Shown: piece by piece, positions 1 through 13,420 of the stretch
Position numbering within the stretch: the stretch's first letter is position 1
How the letters are laid out: each line of letters begins with the position of its first letter
Assembly (NCBI GenBank): GCA_013433145.1
Contig: CM024172.1
Coordinates: 12,176,053 to 12,240,052, forward strand
DNA from: Ascaris suum
Lineage: Eukaryota; Nematoda; Chromadorea; Rhabditida; Ascarididae
DNA: 64,000 bases
Direction of reading: 5' to 3'
The notes under the pieces: model-generated
What the model was told of the DNA's origin: nothing
Databases searched by the model: none
Seen by the model: the letters and a program-made list of their open reading frames with translations, nothing else
Program-made: the position numbers and the translations under genes

Positions 1-45
1 TCTGTGGCTCAATCAAATAAAAAAGTCGAATTTACTAAGGCACAC

Positions 46-125
46 TTGAAATCCCGAGTGATATCCATATTGTTATGTGCTTGTCTTTAATTCCGGCTGA
101 TTGAATAATATGTCCCGTATAGTAC
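46..125 (-). CDS. hmit-1: HMIT exon after TM7, last in window
   Basis: The acceptor GTTTCAG is followed by G TAC TAT, completing NTIMYY. It encodes [16 protein letters not shown] and the start of TM8 (TIWISLGIS). The donor A/GTGTGC is weak but is the only one before an in-frame TAG, and the 80 nt exon leaves phase 1. The remaining exons lie left of position 1. Confidence 0.75.
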
Positions 126-3100
126 CTGAAACAATGGAATATTTATTAGCGAACATTTGCGTTTGAATAACTTCGGAGATCAACTTGAACGATGCTCCAA
201 TTAGGTGTGCATATGAGGCTTTTTCATCGGACGTTTAATCTTACTTGCTAAAGGAACAAGACGATGCAATCAGATAGATAAGTACGATCTTGTGTATATT
301 TGTCCAAAAAATTCGCTTTTATAAAAATACAGCCTTGGAAAATGCTTCGATGCAAATTTCGTGATGTTTTTGAAAAGGTCATTCTGTTAAAACAAGGAAG
401 GAAGTATATTATGGCAAAAAGAAACTGATTGCAGAATTCACGTTTCACAAATTACACGTTAGATACACAACAAATGTGATATACTCGAGCAAACATGAAA
501 TAAAGCCACAGCGAAACCAATATAAGCATTTTTAAACGCATGGATGCAATCATGACTATACAGCACTGAAATCAGAAAGAGGGACTTCGCCGATTTTCCC
601 TGCATCATTAAAAAGTACGACTGAACTGTAATAATCAGTACCATATCTCACGAGCACAGTCTGTAAAATCTTCTGCTGCCTAACTGATATAAATAAACCC
701 AGACATCTTACTGTAACAACATTCTACCGTTTTTTTAGAAAACGAGTTTTTTTCAGTTTCCAGTAGCATTTGCATTGCAGTAATTAATTTCCTCCCACTT
801 ATTTGGGCAGATAAAGAAAAGATGACACCGAGAATTTGTTGTTTAAATTTCTTCACAAAAGTCTTCGTAGCGAGAATTCCGCTTACAGATCTTCGGAAAT
901 TTTATCAATTGCTTTCTTCATTCGATGCGCTGAGCGGTTAAACTTTCAACACGCCTATGAGTGGTAATAATGATATTGAAGAGAGAAAACATGTGCTGCA
1001 CTCACATAATAGTATTGACACCAGCGAGTTGTTGGAATAATTGAATAAGACATCCAATCGTTAGAGCTTTGAGAACGTGAGGAGTTGTGACCATTCGCCA
1101 TAGTACAAACGAATCTGAATAAAGTTTTTCGAATTTCGCAAAATTTCAACGATTTTTCTAATTTTACAGGATAAATATAACTCAAAGTGATCGGGGAGCG
1201 CAATACTCTATCGCAATATCATTAGAAACGTACTGCCATTAAATTCGCATTATTCAGTTCAAGTCGAAAAAAAAATGCAGAAAAGATTGATTGTCGTCGA
1301 ATAGTCCCTTTTTATGATTGCTTGGTTGCTATCATCGAATGGTTATGGCAAAAAAATAGTGTTAACATTTAGGAGATCGAAAAGTCGTTAGTTCAGCTGC
1401 ATTTCGGAAGCTAGTATAAGAAAGAAACAGAAATCATTAATACGAACGAAGTGAGGGTTTTATGAGCTCCATAAATGGAAGCTTAATTAGGCCTTTGTCC
1501 CTTCATACTTAGAGCTGGAGTGAAGTGCATGCAGTGCCTCTCAAATCGACCATGCGGCCATAGATGCATTTAAGATGCAAACTGAGATTTTACCAGGGCT
1601 AAACAGTATGATGTGAACAGGAAAAGAATTTAAGTGTGAAATAAAGCGATGAGTAGAACAGTAGAATAGTAGTAGAGATACGCCAAAAGGTGACGTTAAT
1701 ATGATGCTATTTACAACTTCGAATTTTTATGAACAAATGAACGAAGCTAAAGTGGCCTTCCATTAAAAAAAACGAAAGTGCACTATCTGTTTCGAACGTT
1801 AGCCATCGGCACAAGAAAGGCAAATGACATCAAAAGTATGAGAATGATGGAATGTCTTTGGGAGCTTCGTAAAATGGGTTCATTATTTTATGGGTCCTCA
1901 GCGTTCATGATGCCGTATATTTTAGTCGGTATTTCTCCCATGAGTGCATCGAAAAAAGTGGCTTCTATGCGAGATGACAGAGGTCGTATTTGCCTTTACG
2001 TTCCTGCCTATACATTGTCGCTCCTGCGACGGTTTTCATGGAGCTTGCGCGAAACGTTACTAAGCTTCATAGAATATTTGTGGGAGACGAAAAACTGCGC
2101 ATTTTGAAGGGCGAGAACTAATTTAAATGAATTTTTGGAATGCATGCTGCATTTTATGATATTACTATAGCACATGGGGTTTTTATGCTCGAAATTGCCA
2201 GCTACTAGGACAGACATACCAGCGGCAATCCAATTAACTAGCACGTTGGTAAGAACATCAAAACTTATTTTAAGCAGTGCAAATATGGTTTAGAAATGTA
2301 GGCTACATACGTGAATACAATCAGTCGTATTTGTTTCATAAGGTAGTGCAAGCGGAGTAGGAGAAAATTTTAAAAGAACTTTGAAGCAACTCACCGAGTT
2401 TTCAAACTCTCGTCGAGAGCTTCCGAAACGGAGGTGGATTTCACTAGTTTGTACCATCTAAGATAACTTAGTAGGTTTGAGTACACATATAGGTAGGAGA
2501 TCGATAGGAATTTGTATTTATTTTATCGTTTCATGCACCTCATGTAGTAGGTCAGGTACATTCATATGGTGAGTTCATTTTCTGTCCCTCACAGAGAATG
2601 GGCTTTCGTTTCATTCTGCGTCACTGTTTATGAAACGTCATCATCTGTATTAAATTATTTCTCCATATTGCGTAAGCTGTATCTTCCATTAACAGAAACT
2701 TGAGAAAATTTATTGATGTGGCAAAAAATAAAAGAAAAAGCTGAAGTATTTTTTAAAAAATAGCTTACCGCCAACTTTCGCTTTTGCTTCCATCTCTTCT
2801 TTATGCGCGTTCTTTATTTCACTCATTTCATAGTCAATCCATTCTTTATTACCTGAGTATACTCGTTGCACCACCTGAAGAAATAACAGTGACTTTCAGA
2901 ACAGAGATTAATTGCCCGCCGTTCTTGTTATTGTGACTCGTCAATGAAGCATGTAGTGAACTTTTTTTTCTGTTTTCGAGAATGGTCAGGCTGCATATTG
3001 ATAGTGACATTTTTGAGGGAAAAGTGAAGGTGGAAACCTTCACAAGGTTGCCATCACAACCCAAAGTGAAAACAAAAGTAGAGGTCGATTTGGGCCACCG

Positions 3101-6100
3101 GACCGACAGTGGTCGGTCTCATATATTTCAAGAGAAAATAGCTATTTCCGCTTATTGTCATAGTCTGCGTATACGCATTGGGTTGGATACTCTTCCTACT
3201 TCACATAGACAAGATCATAATATCCTCGCTTCTTCAGAATTCAATGGATATTTTGGCAGCTCATCGACAATAGTGGGGTCTATTTGAGATTAGGAAAGTT
3301 TAATGCACAAAATACATATGAGCACAAAATCGGCTACTTGCTAAAATAAATGAAAGTATTTCTAACGCTAAAGCCAATACACTCTCGCGGAATGATAGAC
3401 TCTTTATTGAATTGGAGATGTTTGTGAGCACCATAAAAAGAGATTTATGCTGAGTGAGTCTATCTGTAGAATTTTGCAAATTACTTTCTTCGTTGAAAAT
3501 TCATCATGCGAAGTTATTTTTTCAAAAATTCCGAGGCTGTTTATTATGCAAATATTGGAAAACGTTCACGAGCTCCATACTAACGCTGCTAAGGAAACGC
3601 TTGTTTGAGTTATTGCGTATAAGCGTTCAGTGAATTCCTCCCCTAGTGCGAATTCCATCATACTTATTTGAGTCACAAGCTTCGTAACACAACACTGCTA
3701 TCGAAGGGCCATCCTGCTGGTCAACCTATAGAACTCTTCATGGAGCTATTGTTGTTATCATCACTACTAAAAGGCTTTCTTTACTAAAACTACTACCAAA
3801 AAGCCGTCATAAATGCAGCTAAATATATCTTCACAGTATATTCGTAGGTGTTAGAGGTATATCCTGAAACGTAGATTTTCACGTCTAGAATAATTATGAA
3901 AACAAATTATGGATAGCGAATCACTCACGTTTATGGCTTCGTTTTTTCTACCATTGTAAAATAAAAATCGTGGACTTTCAGGAAGATAGATGAAACCGAT
4001 TACTTGAACGATAGCAGGTAATGAAGCAACACCAAGCATTAATCTCCAACCAACGTAAACCGGATTCGCATATGAGAACACACCTTTATAAGACAAAATT
4101 ATTATTTTTTTTTGAAACGATATATACAATAGATTAGATAAATGCAGTCGTATCTTCTTTTATATCTTGTAGGTGCAATGGAGCATTGAGGAAATTTGAT
4201 TTTGGAGCTTTAGAATTAAAGACGTGAATATTTAAACTGCACGTGGAAACGACAGCACTTCAGGATGCTCCCCCTTCCCGGCCAAAAAAAAGAGGAAAAT
4301 TGATTAAAAGAGAGCGATGATGTTCACAATAAACTGCTGTGTTGGAGCATTTAAGTAGCGGCTTTCTTTTGCCTGATTCTTCTTCCTTTGGTCATCAATA
4401 CAAATTCTTCTGGGGTTTTCCGAACGGGTCATTACTACAAAAGCAGTGGAATAGCTCACGTATACAAATGCACATTACTTCATGGGCATTTCCTGTTTTA
4501 ATCTGTAAATAGATGCAATACTTCCTGCTCTATGTACCGCTCGACTATTTAATCTAAGGCCTCGGGTGAAACAATGCATGTTTCATTCACCTTATAAGAC
4601 ACTACCCGGATATTGAGCACTGAAATGATGGATGAATTTGGAAATCTTCGACTACTTTTCCGCTTATCTCATCGAGATAAACTCATACTGGACGGAAGCT
4701 TGTGATGAGTATTTATGAATAAGCCCAGAAAAAACTTCTGTAGCTGCAAATTTTGGATGTTTTGAACAACCGAACGAAAAAGCCCGCTGAAAATGGAGAA
4801 CTGAAGAGATGTGCCAGAGAAGTTGCCTGATATTTGCTCTTCAATTCCCTTCATCTGATAAGATATTGTCTCTGAGTGCAAGCAAAGATACACTCATACT
4901 TTCACAAACCCATCCGCTCGCATGAATCTTTCTGAAGTGATTTGTTTTTACTGGTGCAACATGGAACTCCATCCGCCTGAGGAAGTGATGCAACTTTTGC
5001 ATCTTGAAGTGGCATTGATCATTCTTTTTATAAATGGTGGGTCTGCTTGAATGACGACTGTGAACGACGATATAGATCGTGCTAGTTGTAACAAATTTCG
5101 CTACTGGCATTTTGGTAATTTCTGATTGGAAACTGCTGAAGGAAAGAATATTCAGAAATATTCATGCTGGAAAATTACACAGCAAGGAAACCTTGTAGAT
5201 TGCCTGTGCTAACATCGTCATGAGAGCGACCGCCTGATATTCATTATCAATGTGAACAACAATACCTTTGAGAGATAAAATTAAGTCAGTAAATACTTGA
5301 AGTAATTTGTTATCTGCTAATGCATCTTTTCCACTAAAGCAAAGCATAGAGATAAAAATTTCCACGGTTGTATAGCTTAGTTTGTTGCTGTTTTCAGTGC
5401 TTGTGAAAGAAAGTGCATTGTTCGCCCGGTGGTCTCAACTTCACAGCCAATGAAGTTAAAGATGAGAAAGAAGCTAGATGTACTGTGAGATATATGACAA
5501 CCATTTTCTTATACCAAACTGTATGCCGGTGCATCAATCTCCAGAGGAACTACGAATATTTATCGAGAAAATAAAATTAGCTTGCATTTTACACCAGTAG
5601 AATTTTCGCCTTCGTAGTATCTTTTGAAAGCCAAACGTGTTGCAAAAAATTTCACCAGCGGTCGGATTAAAAGAGATATGGTGCGATTGTTCTGAATATT
5701 TTTTTTACTTTCCTCTGAACATGACGGGTCAACTGAACTTGGAAGGAAAGCTCGATTTACACTAGTGCACGGCTCCCCACTTGCATCACTGTATCGTCTA
5801 TCTGATGTAGTCTTCTGCTGAAGAAGCAGTATGATTGCACTGATATGACTTTGCCTTAGACCGCTCTCCATATGTACAATTGTAAAACGTGTTGCAAATA
5901 TCAGCGGATTTAACGGAGTTTGGTAGGGCATGAGGTCGGCGTCATACCTCATTGAAAAAATAGTTGGTTTGATGAAGCTGTTTCAGAAGGTCGGTTCAAT
6001 AGATATGGTTAATAGGTCGTAGCAGTCGACTGTTTCGCACCTACGACGGCACCTTTCTCGCGAATCCACCTCATCAAGATGAGAAGTTTGAAAATAATGA

Positions 6101-8481
6101 GAGATGCAATATCTGTTGGCTTTCCGCCGTTTGTGATTGCTACCGACGAGAAGTTGATACAACGTGCGGTACTGCTTTCTTTTCAGTAATTACGCAAATT
6201 TGCTTCAGTGCGAAAAACCTCCCACCTTTCATAAAAATCGGTCGGCTCTTCATTAAACCGGTCGGGATAAAGGATAAGAAGAATTTTACGGGAAATTAGT
6301 AGATGCGACTGGACTAGTTCATATATGAATGTATTGTTCTGCATGTTTTACTTTTACTGGTAACTTGTGCGGTTGGTCAAGTTACGGTGAATCTGATGCA
6401 CACATTTGTCAGCTATTCTGGCACGCTTTCGCAGTTGTTGAAATCTACTTACTGAGACGTTCAACGTAAATATTTAGGTTCCAGGATTGTGTGAATGAGC
6501 AACTCTGTGAAAAAATTTTGATTTCATCAAGGAAAATGAGCCTTGGCTCGAAGATGGAATGAGCGACTCTAAAGCTTACAAAGTTCGCTGAAAAAAATTC
6601 GACCTTCGAATATACCCTTCAGAGATGAGAAAAACTTTCAAGCAGTCTGGGTAAATATTTCAAATCTCATAACTGCAATGGAAGGAATAAACAAGAGGAT
6701 TGTGGCATTTGTTGGGTCTCTAAATATTTCGAAATTATGCGCTTGCCTGCTAAAAAATTGGCAATCACTTGTCCGAAACCAATCATCATTTGGAATGCCG
6801 TTATTAGACGTCCGCGTATATGCGAAGGTGCCGTTTCTCCAACATATATGGGAACTATCATCGAAGCAATCCCTGTAAGTCTGAGCTAAGAAACCGGAAA
6901 AGATACTTGTGTTAGACGTCTAGATAAATTATCTTTTGATCACTCGCAAAACATATCTCTATTCAGTCAGCATAGATAGTTTCGCCAATTTTCGCGATTG
7001 TAGAATCTCGTCAGTGAAAGGATCACATAATGCTGTTACCAGTCATTCATTGCTCTTCAAAAATTGCACGCATTCAATGTTCATCAAAGATCACCTTACT
7101 TTAGAAAGATGTAAATAAAAAATTACAAGTACTGATAAACAGAATAAAAAAATTGCTTGCAGGAGATTTTTTATGCCACTGCTATTAGTCTACTTTTAAA
7201 GCGACAAGGTCAGCATAAGGTAGATTAAAGCTCACGCTTACGAGTCTATACGTTAATGTTCATACGTTTCGAAACTCGTGATTTCTCGACAGTATAAGTT
7301 GATCAAGTTCATATAGAAACAAAAATAATATTCGTACCGATAGCGATACCAAGAAGGATTCGACCAACCAATAAACAAATTTTTTCAGTTGCCGCCGCAC
7401 AAACAACTCCACCAATTGTGAATAAGATTGCAGCAGCAATAATCACCGGTTTGCGTCCCCATCTGTCAGCAAAAGGACTTGAAGCAAGCGAACCAACTAC
7501 CGCCATGCCTAAAAGCAACTTCAAGCCATTCAATATACGTCAAGTGGTAAAAGAATTAATCTCACCCTATTCTCAAAACTCGTCTTTTGGAGATACCAGT
7601 TCTCATGAATAGTTTTGCATCCTCTGTTTTCCGTTCAGCGTGCAACTTATTGTAATGAATAATCTGCATTTTTAAACTCATCTATCCATCACTTTATTTG
7701 AATGTGCCTTAACTTTATGCATTCTTCGTTTAGCGTCATATTTTTGCACGTTTGCTGTCTCCTTCTATAATAACCTTCTTACCGCCATACTGCTTGTTCC
7801 TTGTAAATAAAAACTTTCAAACGACAGCTAAAAAGTTCTTTCATGAATTGCAAAACAAAGCAGATCGGCCATGCAGTTTTCATCGCCTTTTTTTCAATCA
7901 TCATCGCAATTCCCTTAAGCCGCTGAATTTAATTTTGCGACCAGTTCGTAAAGCATACCATGCCTGTCGTGTCACTGTGCTAATGAAATATGCGTTGCTT
8001 TAATGTTTACCTTCCTGTCCAATACCATTGAGCATTGCGCCACATCGGGTATCCACTATCACTTATACCTCGGCCCTTCCAGCCGGCCATGTCCATCGAG
8101 TTTGTATAAGTGCGCTCTCATGCGGGTTATCATTCTTGCTCTTTCGAATGAACACTCTCCCTCCTTGATTTGAGAGCATAACGCAGTGATTGCATCTTGA
8201 CGTAATGCGTGAGGCATACGGCGACTTTTAACGCCTATTAAACAATATCGGTTCATCAGTTTCAAACCTGGTGTTATGCTGACGATCACTTCCTTCCAGA
8301 TTGATGTCATCGGCTTCATTCCATCATATTCCACGATGTAGAGCATTGAACCGGAAACCACGCCTGTGTCATAGCCGAATAGGAATCCTCCGATTACTGC
8401 ACAACCAGCAAGCAAATAAACATAGAAGCCCAGCTTCGGGTTCGCTTCTGGCCGTGGTGCAACATCAGCGATGCAATATTC
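46..8481 (-). CDS. hmit-1: Proton/myo-inositol cotransporter (HMIT/SLC2A13-like), partial: seven exons, 3' end off the window
   Basis: A major facilitator superfamily sugar porter, best matched to the H+/myo-inositol symporter family that imports inositol across the plasma membrane. Exons, 5' to 3' on the minus strand: 8268-8481, 7338-7508, 6747-6872, 3929-4083, 2769-2874, 1006-1114, 46-125. Every junction keeps frame, giving about 320 residues. Visible family marks are the TM1 motif [14 protein letters not shown], the TM2-3 loop [20 protein letters not shown] after TM4, LPESPRF after TM6, and [12 protein letters not shown] in TM7. The NTIMYY form favours inositol transporters over GLUT-type glucose carriers. 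TM8-12 lie beyond position 1. The first exon in the window starts in phase 0 without a convincing Met, so a start exon lies upstream (higher coordinates). Nematodes carry several hmit-1 paralogues; which one this is cannot be said. Confidence 0.9.
1006..1114 (-). CDS. hmit-1: HMIT exon with TM7
   Basis: Acceptor TATTCAG, donor ATTAT/GTGAGT (phase 2). It encodes [18 protein letters not shown] followed by TM7 with [13 protein letters not shown], the most diagnostic stretch of the gene. The Met codon is split with the next exon. Confidence 0.9.
2769..2874 (-). CDS. hmit-1: HMIT exon for the central cytosolic loop
   Basis: Acceptor CTTCAG, donor GGCG/GTAAGC. It encodes [20 protein letters not shown] and a charged helix rich in Lys and Glu, as expected for the loop between TM6 and TM7. 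Phase 0 in, phase 1 out, matching both neighbours. Confidence 0.85.
3929..4083 (-). CDS. hmit-1: HMIT exon with TM6
   Basis: Acceptor TTATAAAG, donor AAAC/GTGAGT (phase 0). It encodes [20 protein letters not shown]6 and the LPESPRFL sugar-porter signature, then NGRKNEAIN leading into the central cytosolic loop. Confidence 0.92.
6747..6872 (-). CDS. hmit-1: HMIT exon with TM4-TM5, GC donor
   Basis: The acceptor CTTACAG precedes GG ATT GCT. It encodes [20 protein letters not shown] and TM5 ending VIANFLAG. The only donor that keeps frame with the next exon is GCAG/GCAAGC, making the 2.66 kb intron 4084-6746 a GC-AG intron. Confidence 0.9.
7338..7508 (-). CDS. hmit-1: HMIT exon with TM2-TM4
   Basis: The acceptor CTTTTAG is followed by GC ATG GCG; the split Gly codon continues ITPG/MAVVG. 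It encodes TM2, the conserved cytosolic ADRWGRKP loop, TM3 and the start of TM4 ([13 protein letters not shown]). The donor is G/GTACGA, phase 1. The Met near the exon start is internal, not an initiator. Confidence 0.92.
8268..8481 (-). CDS. hmit-1: HMIT exon with TM1
   Basis: The acceptor TTTTGCAG precedes GAATATTGC; the donor is CCAG/GTTTGA, phase 1. It encodes the pre-TM1 segment [21 protein letters not shown]1 with the GYDTGVVSG signature, and ends in IVSITPG, which joins TM2 in the next exon. The same frame stays open for about 104 codons upstream of the acceptor (to an ATG at 8793), so a read-through 5' exon cannot be fully excluded. Confidence 0.9.
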
Positions 8482-11400
8482 CTGCAAAAGATTTATAATG
8501 CATCGCAGAAACTTCAAGGACTGAAACAGTATGTAAGCACGGTGTTTTTTCTCCTGCACCTGCCCGCAATAGAACTTTTCAAAATGCAGCAGTCGCTCCC
8601 TTTCGGCAGCATTAGACAATCGATGTACAATGAACCGTACCGGGCATATGAATCTCATGCACTTTCGCTTGTGCATTGGCACTTGCGTTTTAAGAAAATG
8701 AGTGCGATTTTGTGTATGCGCTAATAATCCAAAAATCCCTACAGCTATGCGAAAAGTCCGCTCCAAAATAAGCATCTTCGAATATGCGATCATTCTTTAC
8801 ACTTGTGGCTTTTCCGTCGCTTGACGATTCTTTGAAGTTTTTCTTTTCGTGGTGCAATGCTTCACCTTATATGCTCTATTAGGGGCAGAAACTTTATCCC
8901 CGTATGTCAGTTCAAAATCACGTAAATACATCGCTGGAGTATACGAAAAGCTCAAGTTGCAATGTGATAAGTTTCCAGTATAAAAAGGAATAGCGGAAAT
9001 ATTGGAAGAATAATAAAATGTTTTGCTGTGAGGTAATGATACTGAATTCGCGCATTTTAACGTACTTTTTCGGGTATCAATTGAAAAAGGCATGCATTAA
9101 TCGCCATCGACGTACTATTATTATTATTACAGACTTAATATCATATTTCGTTTATGAGCCGATGCCTTCATTCGGTTATCCACCGAAGGAAATTTCCATC
9201 ACTGTTCCTGACTATACCGTTCGCAGATTCACTTCATCAAATGGAGCAGCATATTTTCAATTGTCATCGAATTTTCAGCTAATGTCTGTGGTCACCGAAG
9301 ATTTCAATTAATAATAACGAAAAAAAAAACAAGATCATAGAACAATGAAATCAATTTAAATGCATTCAAATTGAATTTCTATGTTTTGAAAAACACATCA
9401 TTCAATAGCTTTCACTTTTTTTTTTGCTGTTGTGAAATTGCAAAATTGAAAGCGAATTACTTAGAAAGTAATTAGCGGTATTGCTATGTCGTTGCGCCAA
9501 AATGCATTTTCGGATCAACTCGTGAAAGAAAAATTTTGGCTATTGCTTTTCGGATCAACTCGTAAAAATTTCGGATCAACTCGTAAAAATCCACACACGA
9601 TAAATTCGCTAAATTTTGAATCGCTATTGCTCAACGGAAAAATAGAAATTTGCTTTTTAGTTATTCCATTGAAGTTTGCTTCATTTTTCATGCGTTTAGA
9701 TGCAACTCAAACTTTAACGATTGCATATTGTATTTGAAAAGCGTGAATTTTGCATCTCAATTTGATATCCGAATCTAAGATACGGGTTTGATGCTTACGT
9801 ACGCTTGAGAGGATCTATATTTTCGAATGATAGGCGATCTAAATGAACGAACTAATTAACTGAATGATTTTATTGCATGGAAGCAACGCTAACGATCCAT
9901 AATGAATATTTAAAAATGTGGACAGTTCGACTTCGATCAAAAACATTGTATTGAGCATCATATCTTTGAAATAGCGTTTACTGTGATATCAGCATAACAT
10001 ACGCACCATCGCTTATATCGCTTGTAATTTTCTTTCTGCATTATTTCCAATAATAAGTAAATTTTGTTATTATACAATCGTTTGAATAAACAACGACAAC
10101 TCAACGAATCAAAAATCCTGTTTTTGCGAAATCATTAAGAACTGTAGCTTCGAAAAAGATATTGGTGGGTTTGTGTAGAGTACTTGTAAGGACGAGGAAA
10201 AAGTTGCCATCCACCTAAGATATTAATAATAATATTAAATCGTATAAAAGAGAAGAAAATAACATACCTCTTTCTCTTCAGACATTTGTCGTGCTCAAGT
10301 AGTAAACCTTCTTGAGGAATTGCTCATTAAGTACATTAAACATTTCTATTATCAGTAATATTGATAGACGTTCCTAATTATCCTATTTTTATGATCGGAA
10401 TGCTCTTCAATGTGCACGTTTCATTTTCAAAAATCACGTTCAATTCTCGTAGACCATCGTACATTCTGAACGCATTTGCGCTCATATTTTCTTAATTCTA
10501 TAAGGCAATTATATGAATTTAATTTGAGCAAAAGAAAATTTTTTTTCCTGCAATGACAATTTATAAAAGAATGGTGGATGATTGTCACATTTATGGTGGC
10601 TGCTTATTTCTTGTTGCACTTGTTCTTTTTTTTTCGCAACTATCAGCACGATGAAAACTATATAAACTTCTGTGGTTTCTTAGTCGAAGTGAAAATAAAA
10701 GGAATTCTTTGCGTCTGCTAGTTTCGTAAACTTATCTTTTGATTTCACAACTTTCGTGTCTTATACCTCTCACGACCTTCATATCTTTCAGTAAATTTTC
10801 AATCAATTCACTATTCTTTATAAGAATAAACTCGCTTATTATTCCGGATCCATTCATTTGCAATTCGAAGTCGACAACTTGATTTTAGAAACGTGGGGAA
10901 TATTGTTGCATAGAAATGACTGATATTTCATTTTTCACCAAGAAATGCTCATGCTGTTCATATCTTAGCGTTTATAAAAGTTCAATGGTAGTGATGAGTG
11001 TTTCGAATGGATTATCTATGAAGAACGTTCAATGGTGTCATTTAGGCTAGTGACTATTGAATTTTTTTTTCTTCTTGTTTTCGGTTGCTGATCGTTTTAT
11101 CAACCCACCCGCCATGCAGTAATAGTTGAAGTGAGCAACTAATATAGCAATCAAATGCAGATTATCGTCTTTTCTCTTTTAAACATAGGAGAGAGTTTTA
11201 TCTATTCAACGACACGATCGCTCGTAAAACTTTGAAAACAATTGCTACGTATCAAGGATCTAAAAACATTTGCAGAAGCGTATCGGACCAGCTAGTAAGA
11301 CACGTGCTACTTCAACTGTTTCTGCGATTCGGCTCAACTGGCTCATAAATGAGCAATAAATAGTATGAATGAGAAAGTATGCCGAAATATTAGTCACTAT

Positions 11401-11950
11401 AGAGGCTGCATGCAAGGCTAACTACCCAGCTTGAAAGTTGCAACAAAATATAAAATGCCTGTAATGATAGCTGCTTACTTTTCTGACCCATCCACTCCTA
11501 GGAACTTCAATGGAAAATGGGATCCTCTTTGACCGGACTCAAGCATCATAGATCTAGATTCAGTGGACCTCAAATTGAAATCATCGGACATAGAACAATG
11601 AATAATTGTCCCAGATTTGCAAAACTCATATATCACGTGAATAGAATCGCTGTAAAAACGTTTTGCACAAGTGCAAAACCGATCCATACGATAATAAATA
11701 TATCGATTTCGTGTTCCGCTCACGCGGCTTACAACTTTTATATGTTATCAACAAAGAAAAGATGCATTAAGCAATGCCCTTCAAGTTTTGAATAATTCGA
11801 TTGTTGATTTTGGTTCCAATTTCGGCAGAATTCTGCACCGGGTAATCGCAGTTACATCTAGTCTACATTTTGGGCATTTTAAGCTTTTCATATGCATGAA
11901 TCAAACAATAGAATAATTCGTCCTATCAAGAGTCTACAGCGGAGGAGATC
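8482..11950. other. Region upstream of the transporter; no proven exon
   Basis: The missing HMIT start exon must lie somewhere between 8482 and the collagen stop at 17524. No segment here shows protein similarity I recognise. It contains three copies of CGGATCAACTCGT at 9511, 9551 and 9572, and short A/T runs. Open frames around 8.8-9.3 kb have no recognisable motif. Confidence 0.4.
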
Positions 11951-13420
11951 TCTGTTTATCATTTGTTTCGAAACATTTCAGCAAAGTCGTCTTCAATGCG
12001 AAGGTGGCGCTCCCTAATGTCGCACAACGAATTCGCAGGAATACTGCTAAGCATCAGCAAATTCACGCTGTATCTATATGGAGACATTTTGCTTCTTTTT
12101 TTTTTTGAAATCTGCATGCTTCTCAAAAAACGCATCGACTTCGATACGGCATCTAGCTACTTTCAGACCGTCTCCTAGCATCCGGCCTCATTGAGATCAT
12201 CTGGTTGGTTATACGTAGGCTACGTCTTCCTGCACGCATTTGTCAATTGACGCTGTACTCCTTGGATATCAAGACCTCACCTTCTTGATCGGTGGTAAAG
12301 AAGGATATCCCAATCCAGCAAAGACGTACTCCTCGTCAATCCAACCACTTCAGATGACGTTCGCCAGCTTCATGCCCTCCTCGCCTCAACAAGTTCACGA
12401 AAGGTTTCAACACAGCCGAATAGTCAGCAGATTCAGCTAGACGCCATTAAAGAAGAATTCCGGCTGCAGTCGGTTACCGGAGTGCCATACTGACATTGAA
12501 GACATCATCGCAACCTTGAGATTGCGCCTGCTTCGTACGCGTTCCAATCCTTCCTCGTCAATCTTCTTCGTCACAGGCATCTCCAACGACGAAGTCGGTG
12601 AAATCCTGACAATAGCAACCCTTAGGCGGGTCCACAAAGAGAATTTGTGCCCAATTCATAAAGCCAGAGACCCTTGTTAGGAACAATCGCACGCATTCAA
12701 CGCCAACATATCAGCAATTTCTGTCGAGGACTGGCAATCACACATCTGCACTCCTATCACTCCGTTCACTATGTAGGCAGCGCTCATGCAGAACGCTTTC
12801 GGACACAATTTACGCACACAATGGTTAAGGTAAGGGAGAACTGGCGCCAAACGTAGCCCAGAGCTTTCATATGGAAGAACGCTGAACTCTTTTCCATTCT
12901 GAATAAACCATCTGCCGCCGCTTGAAAACGTCTTGAGAGGCAGAAAAAGATTACAATAAAATTTTAACGCATTGCCTCTCCATGCATCTGGTAGTTGCGC
13001 TTGAATCCACTATTGCTGCTTTTGCGCTATTTCGGGCTCTTTCTGTGGTGATCGACCAGCAGTGGGACGAGTCGTCGAAAGTCTGGTGTGCTCAAATTTC
13101 TACGCGCTTACAAAGCTGTTTGGAGCAGTCGCCTTGACATTTGTATTTCGCCGACTTCAAAAGAGTCTATGAAACGTCCATACGCGTAAATGGTTCAATG
13201 GAAACAGGAAAGGGTTGCCATGCATTACGTAGCACTGTTCTGGCACGTGAAAAAAAAACGCTTGAGGAGCTGATGCTTCATATGATAGTGCGTCCAGCTG
13301 AACTGCTTCAGAATAAATATCTGCACCTGCATCTGAGCATCTGACGGTCCGACCATTCGTCAAGGATCGGCCGGATCTGTCGAGTTCCATTCATCCAGTC
13401 GACTTTTTAGCAATTAAGTT
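11950..13420. other. GC-richer island with broken frames, possible decayed element or gene
   Basis: Base composition rises well above the surrounding AT-rich DNA. Reading frames of coding-like composition are interrupted by stops on both strands (for example plus-strand stretches near 12470-12680 and 13140-13344). I recognise no domain. It could be an old transposon or pseudogene, or exons of an unrecognised gene; no boundary repeats were seen. Confidence 0.3.
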
